Origin: Vallitalea longa
Lineage (GTDB): Bacteria > Bacillota > Clostridia > Lachnospirales > Vallitaleaceae
DNA: 64,000 bases
Direction: 5' to 3'
Assembly (NCBI RefSeq): GCF_027923465.1
Contig: NZ_BRLB01000008.1
Span: forward strand, 1 to 64,000
Shown: one piece after another, positions 25,927-35,610 of the stretch
Layout of the letters: every line of letters begins with the position of its first letter
Position numbering within the stretch: the first letter of the stretch is position 1
The notes under the pieces: model-generated
What the model was told of the DNA's origin: nothing
Database searches by the model: none
What the model saw: the letters and a program-made list of their open reading frames with translations, nothing else
Translations under genes and position numbers: made by a program

Positions 25927-26757
25927 CTAGCCTTTTACCGAACCAGCTGCTATTCCTGATACAATATATTTTTGTAGAAATATAAAAACTACTAACACTG
26001 GTAACAATGAAAGCATTATAGCCGCCATTGCCATATCCCATTGGGAACTGAACTGATCGAACAAATAGCTAATAGCAAGAGGTACAGTCCTATTTTCTTG
26101 CCCTGAAAGCATTATAGAAGGTAAAACATAATCATTCCAAAACCAAAGCACATCTAGTACAATAAGTGTAACTGTTGTTGGTTTTAAAAGCGGAAATATA
26201 ATCTTGGAATATACCCCAAAAGTAGAACAACCATCTATTGTTGCCGCCTCTTCTATACTTCTGGGAATACTTTTGAGGAATCCATGATATAAAAATGTAG
26301 CAAAAGCAACACCAAATCCGAAGTAGCAGATAATCAACCCTAACTTAGTATTGTTAAGGTGCATAACACTCATCTGTTTCAGTAATGGCAACATAACCGC
26401 AGGAAAAGGAATCGTCATTGAGGCTACAAAAATGAAATATAATGTTTTATGAAATCTATTTTGTACCCTCTGTATACGATATGCAGCCATTGAACTTATA
26501 AAAACTAACCCAATTATGCTACCCACAGAAACAACTAAAGAGTTAAACATCGCAGGTAATAGATTTAACTTATTCCATGCATTCATATAATTTTGATAAT
26601 GTAAAGATTTTGGTAGATTAAAAACATTACTAAATATTTCTTGATAACCTTTGAATGAACCTGTAAAAACTATGTAAAACGGTATTAAGAAAATAATCGC
26701 AAGAACAGATAATATTAAAATGTTAATTGTTTTTGATATAAGTCTATGAGTTTTCAT
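25927..26757 (-). CDS. Sugar ABC transporter permease, MalG/CUT1 type
   Basis: The 276-residue protein has six membrane helices, the EAA loop EEAATIDGCSTFGVYSKIIFPLLKP and the family ending YIVSGIAAGSVKG. Its ATG overlaps the stop of the upstream permease by one base (TAATG), a sign of translational coupling. The binding-protein gene is 147 bp downstream in the same operon. Confidence 0.92.
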   Translation of the reverse strand: MKTHRLISKTINILILSVLAIIFLIPFYIVFTGSFKGYQEIFSNVFNLPKSLHYQNYMNAWNKLNLLPAMFNSLVVSVGSIIGLVFISSMAAYRIQRVQNRFHKTLYFIFVASMTIPFPAVMLPLLKQMSVMHLNNTKLGLIICYFGFGVAFATFLYHGFLKSIPRSIEEAATIDGCSTFGVYSKIIFPLLKPTTVTLIVLDVLWFWNDYVLPSIMLSGQENRTVPLAISYLFDQFSSQWDMAMAAIMLSLLPVLVVFIFLQKYIVSGIAAGSVKG

Positions 26758-27647
26758 TATAATTCAACCTCTTTTTTTGATGTTAGTTTTGTCTGGATAA
26801 TGGAAACTAATGCAATGATAACAAAAAATACAATAGCCATTGTTGTACCAAAACCATAGTTATTTTTAGTAAAAGCTTCAGTATAAATATTAAGCGAGAC
26901 AGAAAGCGTTGAATTAAAAGGTCCGCCTCCAGTAAGGGATTTATTTACATCAAACACGTTAAAGGACCAATTTATAGCAAGAAAGACTGCAACAGTTATA
27001 GACGGCATTATTAAAGGTAATTTGACATATCGTATCTTATGCCACCATGTCGCTCCATCCATATCAGCTGCCTCTAAAATATCCTTAGGTATTCCATTAA
27101 ACCCTGCTATATAAATTATCATCAAATATCCAGAATATTTCCAAATGGCAAATATCAACATAGCAGCGAAACCTGTGCCTGCAGTACCAAGCCAAGGAAG
27201 ATTAAATATGTCTATACCTGTTGCCTTCCCTATAATAGGAAAACCTTTAGTAAAAATGAACTGCCAAACGAATCCTAGAATGAAACCACTCATGGCATAT
27301 GGTACAAAGAATATAGAACGATAGGTTGTAGATGTTTTTGATGACTTAGAAAGTACTAAAGCCAGAGCAAATGCCAAAGCATTACAACAAATAACAGAAG
27401 CAATTACATATTTGACAGTAAACCATAATGAATTTTTGAATTGTACATTCTTGAATAGATCAGCATAATTCTTGAATCCAATAAAATTGATTTTTGATGA
27501 TATACCATTCCATTCAGTGAATGAATAAGCAAAACTCATGATAAACGGAATTACAATGACAATAGCGAAAACAATAATTGCAGGACCTAGAAAAATCAAT
27601 TCATCCAAAAGATATTTTTGTTTCTTAGTTAATCGATTTCCTTTCAT
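26757..27647 (-). CDS. Sugar ABC transporter permease, MalF/CUT1 type
   Basis: The 296-residue protein has six membrane helices and the EAA loop LEAADMDGATWWHKIRYVKLPLIMP. It begins immediately after the URO-D-like gene (1-bp gap) with GGAGGG before its ATG, and is coupled to the MalG-type gene that follows. Confidence 0.92.
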   Translation of the reverse strand: MKGNRLTKKQKYLLDELIFLGPAIIVFAIVIVIPFIMSFAYSFTEWNGISSKINFIGFKNYADLFKNVQFKNSLWFTVKYVIASVICCNALAFALALVLSKSSKTSTTYRSIFFVPYAMSGFILGFVWQFIFTKGFPIIGKATGIDIFNLPWLGTAGTGFAAMLIFAIWKYSGYLMIIYIAGFNGIPKDILEAADMDGATWWHKIRYVKLPLIMPSITVAVFLAINWSFNVFDVNKSLTGGGPFNSTLSVSLNIYTEAFTKNNYGFGTTMAIVFFVIIALVSIIQTKLTSKKEVEL

Positions 27648-27648
27648 A

Positions 27649-28737
27649 CTAAACCCTCCTATATTTGAAATTTTCTACAAAACGAACTATGTCATCCGCC
27701 TCCTGTGAGTCCTTAGCATCCATAACATTCAAAATTACACCTCTTGGTGATATCTCATTTAACAATGGTTCAATTTGATTCTTATTCACCAGTAGAACCA
27801 AACCTTTTTTTGCCTCCTGTATTTTCTTTAATTCCGGAATGAATTCCGTAATAGGTGGCTGTCCACTTACTTGTACCCATTGAATCATATTTATATTTTT
27901 AATTTCCAACAAAGAATCTAAATGTCTTAATTGTTCAATACCATCTAAGTGATAGATTGCATTATCTAACCATGCAGATGTTTTTTCTAACTCTGGAACA
28001 ATAAATTCCTTAAAGTATTCATTGGACATCATTACCGAACTATCACATTGCAATTGCATATGTCTTCCTTTCGACCATGTACCCATCCAAGAATGTACTG
28101 AACCACCATCATTATTTCTACGTAACACATCAAAAATTTGGTCTCCAGTATTTATTAATACATCAACTATTTTATCAACTGCATTCTTGACATCTTTAGG
28201 TTTATCAATAAGATCCATCATCAACTCTACATTTCCACGAAGTTGAGATAGTGCATCAAAACTACCTGTATTATCAGGAAGTCCTACAAAGAATTTTCCC
28301 ATTCCCTCCTTAGTTAGATACTCTAGAATCTTTAGTTCTTTTACTAAGAATTCATTATCTGGTCTCATCTTGAAATCAAATGTATCATAATCATTTATTA
28401 CCGGATGAATCCATATTGTATCACGTGTATATTCAACTCCTTTTTCGTTACAGAGATACTTACCATGACCACCTGTACCGAAATATGTGAAAATACTTGG
28501 TACCGCATCACCAGCGTAATGTGTTTTTCTAAATTTTTCTAAATTTCTTTCTAATATCCAATCTGGATCTAAATACCATTTTTTTAACTCTTGTGGATTA
28601 TCTGGCATTTTCTCTACATAAGGATTACTTGCATCCTTTGGTGCTTCTACACAAACACAACACCTATCCAATAACTCATTTTCCCACATTAGTTCTAGTC
28701 TTTTTTTAGTTTTTTCCCATCCTTTTAAAAATTCCAT
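27649..28737 (-). CDS. Uroporphyrinogen decarboxylase-superfamily (URO-D) protein
   Basis: The 362-residue protein has the URO-D/methyltransferase-like TIM-barrel pattern: an N-terminal aromatic-rich helix (LKGWEKTKKRLELMWENELLDRC), a central PDNTGSFDALSQLRG, SVHSWMGTWSKGRHMQLQCDSSVMMSNEYFKEFIVPEL and a C-terminal LVNKNQIEPLLNEISPRGVILN. Related proteins are true UroD, or corrinoid methyltransferases and cobalamin-independent methionine synthase relatives; divergent ones occur in sugar-catabolic operons with unknown activity. It is the first gene of the operon, facing an AraC regulator. Confidence 0.7.
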   Translation of the reverse strand: MEFLKGWEKTKKRLELMWENELLDRCCVCVEAPKDASNPYVEKMPDNPQELKKWYLDPDWILERNLEKFRKTHYAGDAVPSIFTYFGTGGHGKYLCNEKGVEYTRDTIWIHPVINDYDTFDFKMRPDNEFLVKELKILEYLTKEGMGKFFVGLPDNTGSFDALSQLRGNVELMMDLIDKPKDVKNAVDKIVDVLINTGDQIFDVLRRNNDGGSVHSWMGTWSKGRHMQLQCDSSVMMSNEYFKEFIVPELEKTSAWLDNAIYHLDGIEQLRHLDSLLEIKNINMIQWVQVSGQPPITEFIPELKKIQEAKKGLVLLVNKNQIEPLLNEISPRGVILNVMDAKDSQEADDIVRFVENFKYRRV

Positions 28738-29005
28738 CTCATCTACACCTTCTGTAATTTTTTGTCTGTACGTATATAGTACTACATTTAATTTGTTTTG
28801 GCTTTGATTTATTTCATCAAAACTTTTCTTTTTTTCACATTTTTATTGTTTTTATAGATATTTTGTTAAGTTTTTTTGTTAATAATAACGTAAATTAGTA
28901 TATTTCTGATTGAAATTAAGTAAATAATATGTTATTTTGTTGTTATAAAACCAAATATAATAGTAAAAAAACACTAATGCTTTTTACACATACTGGAGGG
29001 ATCAC

Positions 29006-29881
29006 ATGAAGTACATTCATGATAAAATTTTCATGGGAAAGAACTTGGATTTTAACATATTTGACGGTTTAGGTTACACAACAGAAGAAAACGGATTAAT
29101 GCACAATCATGATTGTCTAGAGTTAAATTACGTTGTTCACGGTGGAGGAATATATCATATTGGAAATAAAACTTATGAAATTGAAACTGGCGATTTATTT
29201 ATAATAAACAATTGTGAGTATCATGCAGCAATAGATCCATATAACGCTCTAGTATTGAAAGTAATTGTATTTAATCCTGAAATAGTTTGGTCATACAATA
29301 ATGTTCTTGATCAACAGTACCTAAAAACTTTTTTTGAATGCAAGGATAGTTTTAAACATCATATCAAACATAATGAACCAATGGTAGATACAATTAAAAG
29401 TCTATTCTATCAAATTCAGGAGGAATGGGAGAATCAAAAAGTAGGCTATAGATTAGTTATCAAAGCACTACTTTTGGAAATTCTTGCCATCTTATACCGA
29501 GCTTATGAATCTATAGATTCTTCTTCACAGCAAGTGATCAAATTCCAAAACAATTTTAATAAGATTGCAAAGGTTATCAATTATATTGATAATAATTTTC
29601 AGAATAAACTATCTCTTGATGAATTGGCTAAACTAGCTCACATGAATCCTAACTATTTTTCTACCTACTTCAAAAAAGTCATGAATGTTTCTGTTGTTTC
29701 TTATATTAAGAAAAAACGTTTAGAAAATGCCTGTCTTCTATTACGTACTACTAAAACCTGTATCTCCGATATTGCTACATCAGTTGGTTTTTCTAACATT
29801 TCTTATTTTAATAAAGCTTTTAGACAAAATATTCATTTTTCACCTTCTGAATACAGAGAAGAGATAGTAAAAACCAAGTAA
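29006..29881 (+). CDS. AraC-family regulator with cupin domain (divergent from the URO-D/CUT1 operon)
   Basis: The 291-residue protein has an N-terminal cupin (HNHDCLELNYVVHGGGIYHI, FIINNCEYHA) and a C-terminal AraC domain (~185-291; KLSLDELAKLAHMNPNYFSTYFKKV, ISDIATSVGFSNISYFNKAFRQN). It is divergent from the URO-D/permease operon over a 268-bp gap, so it probably activates that operon when the sugar is present. GGAGGG precedes the ATG. Confidence 0.9.
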   Translation: MKYIHDKIFMGKNLDFNIFDGLGYTTEENGLMHNHDCLELNYVVHGGGIYHIGNKTYEIETGDLFIINNCEYHAAIDPYNALVLKVIVFNPEIVWSYNNVLDQQYLKTFFECKDSFKHHIKHNEPMVDTIKSLFYQIQEEWENQKVGYRLVIKALLLEILAILYRAYESIDSSSQQVIKFQNNFNKIAKVINYIDNNFQNKLSLDELAKLAHMNPNYFSTYFKKVMNVSVVSYIKKKRLENACLLLRTTKTCISDIATSVGFSNISYFNKAFRQNIHFSPSEYREEIVKTK

Positions 29882-29900
29882 ACAGATTGTTTTACTTGGT
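29866..29900 (-). terminator. Terminator for the minus-strand genes ending at 29960
   Basis: ACCAAGTAAA (29873-29882) pairs with TTTACTTGGT (29891-29900). The T-run is on the minus strand, and the 5' arm overlaps the end of the plus-strand AraC gene. Confidence 0.55.
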
Positions 29901-29959
29901 CAATGATTTCAACAAATATACTATAATTCCTTTTTATAAAATAATTCCTTTAATAATAT

Positions 29960-30433
29960 TTAAAAACAAGCTATCTCTTTTTCCAAAAATAATTTGATAT
30001 ATGAATTGGTTTCTTTATTCAATGTAGGTTGAAATGCCATATAGCGACATTTTTGATAATGCTCATTATCTAAATGAAAGTCATAACCCATAATGCATTT
30101 GGGATTACACGCATCAGGATCAATTAATCGTTTACACACTGAAGCCTTTTTTATATCTTTTTTTATATTATCCGGAAATGAATTTAGTAAATCTTCATAT
30201 TCACATAAATGCTGTGGATATATACGCAACTTCACACCACTTTTTCTACATATGAAAGTTGCTAAAGTTCTCTTGTTCGTACCAAAAATATAAGAAACCG
30301 TATATCCTCTTTTAGCAAGCTTTATATTATGCTTACAACCTTTTTTTAGAAGAAAAGTATTTATTTCTATTACAAAATCTTTGTTTTGATCATCAATCGT
30401 TTCTAGAAAATCAGAAAATTTCAGATCTGACAT
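29960..30433 (-). CDS. Small hypothetical protein (no family recognised)
   Basis: The 157-residue protein (ATG 30433, after GAAGGAGGAG) has no signal peptide or membrane helix. Cysteine-rich stretches ICRKSGVKLRIYPQHLCEYEDLL and ACNPKCIMGYDFHLDNEHYQKCRYMAF suggest a small metal-binding or substrate-binding domain. A longer in-frame extension exists but would overlap the upstream gene and lacks a ribosome-binding site. It follows the AraC/GyrI-like gene by 13 bp in the same operon. Confidence 0.7.
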   Translation of the reverse strand: MSDLKFSDFLETIDDQNKDFVIEINTFLLKKGCKHNIKLAKRGYTVSYIFGTNKRTLATFICRKSGVKLRIYPQHLCEYEDLLNSFPDNIKKDIKKASVCKRLIDPDACNPKCIMGYDFHLDNEHYQKCRYMAFQPTLNKETNSYIKLFLEKEIACF

Positions 30434-30446
30434 TTTGTCTCCTCCT

Positions 30447-31295
30447 TCACTTCTTAACAACTGGTATCCACACTTCATATTTTGCATTTTCAGGATCAGC
30501 ATCCAAATATACTTCAATATCTGGAGCATTAGCGTATTCATAACCTGATGTAGGTAGCCATTCTGTTACAATACGTTGTTCTAATTGTTGAATAGATCTA
30601 TTAGTACCATTACCTGTAAAAATTGCCCACATAGACGCTGGTATATAATATTCTTCCAAAGCTTCATCAATTGGATTAGAACTTGAAACGGCTATAAAAT
30701 ATTTCCATTCTTCATTATCATTGCAAGCACTTACCCCCAATAATCCCATAGGCTGTTCGTTCATCATACCTACTAATTTAGGTATAGTACCATCCATAGC
30801 TGCTGTTTGCCACATCTGTGGTACTGTAATAAAATTTTTTTCAATTTCTCTTTGTAGAGGCTGAGATATACCAATAATACGAAAAGCTTCTTTTTCTTCA
30901 ATTCTATAATTCAACTCTTCAACTCCTTTAATGGTTATTTTAAAACTGATAGGTGGATAAGATTTTATGGAGATACCACCCTTCTTAACTAATGATGGAG
31001 CGATTTCATGTACACTTTTAAATGCCCTATTAAATGCAGTAGGGGAAGAATAGCCATATTTCAATGCAATATCCACAATCTTATCATCGCTACCTTGTAA
31101 ATCAACAGCAGCTAAAGACATACGCCTACGCCTTATATATTCAGACAGTGAGCTATTAGCCATATAAGAAAACATCCTTTGAAAATGATATGTAGAACAA
31201 CATGCTATCTTGGCTACTTCATCGTAATCTATGTCTTCATTGATATGTTCCTCAATATAATTGATTGCATTGTTCAGACGTTCTATCCATTCCAT
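30447..31295 (-). CDS. AraC-type HTH plus GyrI-like effector-binding domain regulator
   Basis: The 282-residue protein (ATG 31295, after AAAGGGG) has an N-terminal AraC double HTH (INYIEEHINEDIDYDEVAKIACCSTYHFQRMFSY; IVDIALKYGYSSPTAFNRAFKSV). A C-terminal GyrI/SOUL-like small-molecule-binding domain follows (FRIIGISQPLQREIEKNFITVPQMWQ; CNDNEEWKYFIAVSS; EVWIPVVKK). Reversed order (HTH first) is usual for this Rob/BltR-like type, which often reacts to hydrophobic drugs. Its target is unknown. Confidence 0.88.
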   Translation of the reverse strand: MEWIERLNNAINYIEEHINEDIDYDEVAKIACCSTYHFQRMFSYMANSSLSEYIRRRRMSLAAVDLQGSDDKIVDIALKYGYSSPTAFNRAFKSVHEIAPSLVKKGGISIKSYPPISFKITIKGVEELNYRIEEKEAFRIIGISQPLQREIEKNFITVPQMWQTAAMDGTIPKLVGMMNEQPMGLLGVSACNDNEEWKYFIAVSSSNPIDEALEEYYIPASMWAIFTGNGTNRSIQQLEQRIVTEWLPTSGYEYANAPDIEVYLDADPENAKYEVWIPVVKK

Positions 31296-31445
31296 ATTAA
31301 CTACCCCTTTAATCATTATTTTAATTCTTTTTTCATTTTATTTCCTCTCTTTTCATGCACTAAAAAGAGAGAGCATTATGTATTTATGAAAATAACAAAT
31401 AAAATGATATATATAAATATAATTAATTATATTATTCTACCCATA

Positions 31446-31485
31446 AAAAATCAAAAAGCGGACAGTATCTCTACCATCCGTTTAA
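31446..31485 (-). terminator. Terminator downstream of the minus-strand membrane protein gene
   Basis: On the minus strand AAACGGA pairs with TCCGCTT (one G-T pair) around GGTAGAGATACTG-like loop sequence and is followed by TTTGATTTTT. It ends the transcript of the gene at 31519. Confidence 0.55.
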
Positions 31486-31518
31486 TAATTCCAAGTACTA
31501 ATTTAAGCATCATTTTTA

Positions 31519-32094
31519 CTATAAATATAAATCTACTTTATTTTCATATTTTATTTCACCATTAAAATATTTCTTCATCAAGTTCATATTAGTAGCCCAA
31601 ACAATCATTGAAATTATATTGGCACATCCACATATAATTATTAATGTAAATTGTGCTGACTCATTCATATTTATACTGTATGTTATAAGAAAAATGGAAA
31701 TCAATTGGGTATAGAGATAAAATCTACGACCATTTTCTATACGTTGTTTTATTTCAGGATTGACTGCTAACTTAATTGTTGCTTCATAGATATAAAATAC
31801 CAACACCAAGAATATCATTTGATCTATAATATTAATTGGTAATGACACTTCAATCTCTTGAATATCTTGATTAAAGTATAAAAAGAATAAAATTATATCT
31901 GTAATTATAATAATATCAGCAATCTTACTTCCTATGTTAAATTCCTTAATTTCTGTTGATTTATATAATCCCATCAAACTTCTTGTTATAAGAAAATATC
32001 CAACTATGTCAGGCATAATATCAAATGATTGTATATTTATATTGATAACTATAAATATAATCCCCATGACTATTTGTTTATAATGTTTTGCCAT
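31519..32094 (-). CDS. Hypothetical membrane protein
   Basis: The 191-residue protein has about five predicted membrane helices (for example QIVMGIIFIVININIQSFDI, IADIIIITDIILFFLYF, MIFLVLVFYIYEATIKLA, FTLIIICGCANIISMIVW). No family is recognised. It is 33 bp after the gene at 32128 and ends at its own terminator. AGGGGG precedes the ATG. It may be a partner of that membrane-anchored protein. Confidence 0.65.
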   Translation of the reverse strand: MAKHYKQIVMGIIFIVININIQSFDIMPDIVGYFLITRSLMGLYKSTEIKEFNIGSKIADIIIITDIILFFLYFNQDIQEIEVSLPINIIDQMIFLVLVFYIYEATIKLAVNPEIKQRIENGRRFYLYTQLISIFLITYSINMNESAQFTLIIICGCANIISMIVWATNMNLMKKYFNGEIKYENKVDLYL

Positions 32095-32127
32095 ATATCT
32101 ATACCCCCTTTTTAAATCTCTTATTAT

Positions 32128-33021
32128 CTATCTATCATCTTTTAAATATTGACCAAGATCATTGATGAATTTCTCTGTAAAACAAGGTATATATCTCATA
32201 TTTAATAAATTCTCGCTACCTTCTTCGCCATCTTTATTGGTAAATTCTAATGTATATCGCATTTCATATATATTAAATCGTCTCTCATCATCAGGACGAA
32301 TATAACTTATTACTTCAATATGTTTTGTTGCCTTATGAGGTAATTTCAATTCCTTCATAGGATAATATGTTTTATTACCAATTTGAATAAGTTTTTCATC
32401 TTCTTCAATAGGAATTTCTGTGCTACTTATATTATAATTATCAATAAAATTCATATATACAAAATCTTTGGTACCATTATAAAATGCTGAAGTGATTTTA
32501 TTTATTGTGATAGTCTTATCCAACTTATAATATTCCCATGATTCACCTGAACTTGAACTGCCACTTGATGTTGATTTTAGTGAATTATTTTTGGTTCTAG
32601 TTAATATTATTTCTCCCATGTCTACATTTTGTTTTAGACCATTATTATAATTTAATACTGCATTTTCCAGTATAATTTCATTTTCATCTAGATTTTGTAA
32701 ATCACTATATAATATTTGCAAACGTAATTGATTGACTTTATAATATTTTGTACTGTATGTGTTTACATAATCCACATATGATTGTAAATCTTGTTTCGGG
32801 AAATACACTTCTATTAATTGACTTGTATCACTTCTATTAGTCACATAATAAAAATCCAAATAGATATCTTGATCTTTGCCTATCCCTTTTTCTATGTAAT
32901 GTTCTAGAACTATAGGTTTGTCTAATTGCTGGGCTTTAAAATAGATTATATTACTTATCAAGCTGATTACTATTACAATACAACCTACAATCAGGACTTT
33001 TTTATATTTTTTTGATTTCAT
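32128..33021 (-). CDS. Hypothetical membrane-anchored protein
   Basis: The 297-residue protein has a short basic N-terminus and one membrane helix (VLIVGCIVIVISLISNIIYF), then a beta-rich extracytoplasmic domain including EHYIEKGIGKDQDIYLDFYYV, NNSLKSTSSGSSSSGESWEYY (a low-complexity serine run) and RRFNIYEMRYTLEF. The Cys in LIVGC is too early in the helix to be a convincing lipobox. Function unknown. It lies 126 bp after the sixth cassette's lipoprotein gene, in the same direction, and may be read with it. Confidence 0.65.
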   Translation of the reverse strand: MKSKKYKKVLIVGCIVIVISLISNIIYFKAQQLDKPIVLEHYIEKGIGKDQDIYLDFYYVTNRSDTSQLIEVYFPKQDLQSYVDYVNTYSTKYYKVNQLRLQILYSDLQNLDENEIILENAVLNYNNGLKQNVDMGEIILTRTKNNSLKSTSSGSSSSGESWEYYKLDKTITINKITSAFYNGTKDFVYMNFIDNYNISSTEIPIEEDEKLIQIGNKTYYPMKELKLPHKATKHIEVISYIRPDDERRFNIYEMRYTLEFTNKDGEEGSENLLNMRYIPCFTEKFINDLGQYLKDDR

Positions 33022-33147
33022 AATGTGTACCCCATCTTTATTTATTAGATTATAATTTTTATAAAGTTATCGTTTGTACTAGCTTAACATAACTATTCCT
33101 ATTTGAGAACCTTACTAACAGAACTTATCATTTGATACAACTCCTAG

Positions 33148-35142
33148 TTAGAATTTAATACATTTATCTTTAGACAAAAGTACTTTCTCCTTCTTCTGAA
33201 TGTATGCTGAAATCATAGGCTCTAAGAAATCATTTTTATATTGCGTCCATAATCCTGATATTTTATCATATACAACTATAAAATTATCATCTATCAAATA
33301 TGTATACTCATCACCATTTAAATAAATACAACTTTCCAAGGTACTAATCCATTTGTGTAATTCCCAATTAAAACCGTCTTTAGACATTAAAACTCCTTTT
33401 TCTCCTATAATCAAAAATTGACTTCCAGTCCATATGGTATTGTTTATTGGATGTTCGCATAATATAGAATTTCCGATATCATCTAGAAGACTATCATGTT
33501 CTTCTATCACTTGTTGCCATCTTTTATAGTCATCAGAAATATATATATTGCCATCATAATGACCTAAATACATTTCTCCATTGAAAACCATTGCTTTTAG
33601 TTTGTTATCATCTATTGCTACTTCTTCAAAATTAATCAGATCATTTGAAATATAGTTATCGCTTGCTGTATCAGAGTAGAATATATAATCTTTACCATTA
33701 AACCAACTATCCCTAATGATATGTTCTGGTAATTCTTTAATTATCTCCCATGTCACACCATCTTCTGTCTTATACCATTTATCTTCTTTAGAAAAATAAT
33801 ACGCATTCACTAAACAGCTGGTATCATTTTTAGAATATACTCTTGAAGTAATATTATGATAAGCATCATCATTTATACGCGCCCAACTATTATTGGTATT
33901 TGATGAATATCCTAATCCTATAACATTATCATTAAAAACGGTTACCTCAAAAGATTCACCTTTTTTCTCTACCAAATTTATATCTTCAAGAGTACTTCCC
34001 TCGCAAATCAATCCATTTGATCCTACCATTATAATTTTATTACCTAGTTTACCAATGCTATTTATATAATAATATTTACTATCTATACTAGCATAATTCA
34101 AATCATTAAATATATTGCTTCCGTGTTTTTTCTCTTTTATTATTTGATAATCACCGTATTCATCATTCACTATTGAAGATACTATATAACTATCATTTAT
34201 TTTTATAATATCTTTAAAAAAGTTACCTTCATACCCAAAATACAAATCATTTATTTCGATATCTTTATTCCATAATAGACCATCTGTTGATTTGTACATA
34301 TAATACTCTTCTAACGGAGTTACACTGCAACCTATAAATTTATTATCTATAAGTTTTACTATATATAAGTTAGGTATTTTCTGTGTTTCTACTAAACTAC
34401 TTTCATCAAATATTTTAACAGTATCTATACTATGTTGACTATCCTCATCCAAATCAGATTTTCCAAATGCATAAAGCATATTGTCCTTAAAAAAAATCTC
34501 ATCTATTTCAAAATTAGATACATCTGAAAATCCTTTAAGATCTACAAGTTGTTCCCAATTCAACCCATCAATAGATCTATAAATTATGGATTCATCTGTC
34601 ATTACATATATCATATTTTCATTATAACAAATCTTATTGATGCTATCATTCCAGTCAACAGTTTCCCAAGATGTGATATCATCTAGATTAGTATATAGAA
34701 TTTTATTAATAGTTGTAATAAATATTTTGTTTTTAAAAAAAAATACATTTCTAAGTGTATCATTATTTTTAGTAGTTGTGGTATCCCATTTTTCACCATC
34801 ATAACTATATTTTATTATACCTTGTTCTCCAACTGCTATTGCTAACTCATCATTAGTTGCTAATGAAAGTAAATCATAGTTAATAATCTGTTCTTTATAT
34901 TTTATATTATTAGATTCAAAATATTTGTCATCAGTCTTATCAATAACTTCTTTCATTTGTAGAGTATCTACATCTTTTGTTTTCTCAGTTTCTTTTTTAT
35001 TTTGTTCTTCGTCACTATTAGTAGTTTCATTATTTATTGATTCTTTTACTTCCAAAATATCTTTTTGAATTTCATCATGTGTTTTACTATTACATGCTGT
35101 TAACAAAAATATGAAAATGATAATTAATATTTTTTTATACAT
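33148..35142 (-). CDS. Cassette F lipoprotein with BNR/Ycf48-like repeats (predicted beta-propeller)
   Basis: The 664-residue protein starts MYKKILIIIFIFLLTACNSK (lipobox LTAC). After a Lys/Glu-rich linker it has at least six short repeats of the form S-x-DG-x-x-W (SYDGEKWDTT, SIDGLNWEQL, STDGLLWNKD, TEDGVTWEII, SKDGFNWELH), as in BNR/sialidase and Ycf48-type propellers. It is exported, lipidated and probably on the outer face of the membrane. It follows the truncated MGSLTVDL gene by 70 bp with AAGGAGG, so it is the partner lipoprotein of the decayed cassette. Confidence 0.75.
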   Translation of the reverse strand: MYKKILIIIFIFLLTACNSKTHDEIQKDILEVKESINNETTNSDEEQNKKETEKTKDVDTLQMKEVIDKTDDKYFESNNIKYKEQIINYDLLSLATNDELAIAVGEQGIIKYSYDGEKWDTTTTKNNDTLRNVFFFKNKIFITTINKILYTNLDDITSWETVDWNDSINKICYNENMIYVMTDESIIYRSIDGLNWEQLVDLKGFSDVSNFEIDEIFFKDNMLYAFGKSDLDEDSQHSIDTVKIFDESSLVETQKIPNLYIVKLIDNKFIGCSVTPLEEYYMYKSTDGLLWNKDIEINDLYFGYEGNFFKDIIKINDSYIVSSIVNDEYGDYQIIKEKKHGSNIFNDLNYASIDSKYYYINSIGKLGNKIIMVGSNGLICEGSTLEDINLVEKKGESFEVTVFNDNVIGLGYSSNTNNSWARINDDAYHNITSRVYSKNDTSCLVNAYYFSKEDKWYKTEDGVTWEIIKELPEHIIRDSWFNGKDYIFYSDTASDNYISNDLINFEEVAIDDNKLKAMVFNGEMYLGHYDGNIYISDDYKRWQQVIEEHDSLLDDIGNSILCEHPINNTIWTGSQFLIIGEKGVLMSKDGFNWELHKWISTLESCIYLNGDEYTYLIDDNFIVVYDKISGLWTQYKNDFLEPMISAYIQKKEKVLLSKDKCIKF

Positions 35143-35212
35143 TTTATCCTCCTTGTATTTAAATATACATATATTATTTAACTACAACGTATATATTCTA
35201 GATTTATAAGAA

Positions 35213-35470
35213 TTAAATACCTAAAGATTGAACTAAGTAAGGGTATAAGTCTAAAGATTCTAATTTAGAATTTCTTCTACTCCCATATAGTTTACGACCT
35301 TCTCTCAATTCAACATGTACATGGTTTCCAAAGTTTTGACTTGGGTGCTGATTCCCTTGATTTCCCTGTGAATTATAATCATTAAGTATACTATTACTTT
35401 TCTCAATTAAATTCTTGAATTTTCCTGTTGAATCTTTTAATGCCTTTAAATCTACTGTTAATGATCCCAT
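35213..35470 (-). pseudogene. Cassette F effector remnant: ESX/LXG-like N-terminus joined to an M23-like tail
   Basis: The 85-residue frame starts MGSLTVDLKALKDSTGKFKNLIEKSNSILNDYNSQ, the same N-terminus as the full-length cassettes, then jumps after about 35 residues to NFGNHVHVELREGRKL, which resembles the HVHIEVKNGR end of the M23 protein at 46425-48047. The second half of the helical domain, the middle domains and most of the peptidase are missing, so it is probably a deletion product. AAGGAGG and the upstream box are intact. Confidence 0.75.
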
Positions 35471-35532
35471 GTATCTTATTCCTCCTTGAGTAAAAATCAA
35501 ATTTATTTTCATTATACAAATCAAATAAAATT

Positions 35533-35583
35533 ATTTCTACAAATCCTGACGAAGGACATGATTCATGGGATAAAATGCATTTT
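35533..35583 (-). promoter_or_regulatory. Conserved upstream box, copy 1 (cassette F)
   Basis: On the minus strand AAATGCATTTTATCCCATGAATCATGTCCTTCGTCAGGATTTGTAG-type sequence lies 62 bp before the ATG at 35470. It is the most diverged copy, differing at several positions from copies 2-6. It probably holds the promoter and an activator site shared by all cassettes. Confidence 0.6.
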
Positions 35584-35610
35584 CCATATACCAAAACATT
35601 ATTTTATGTA

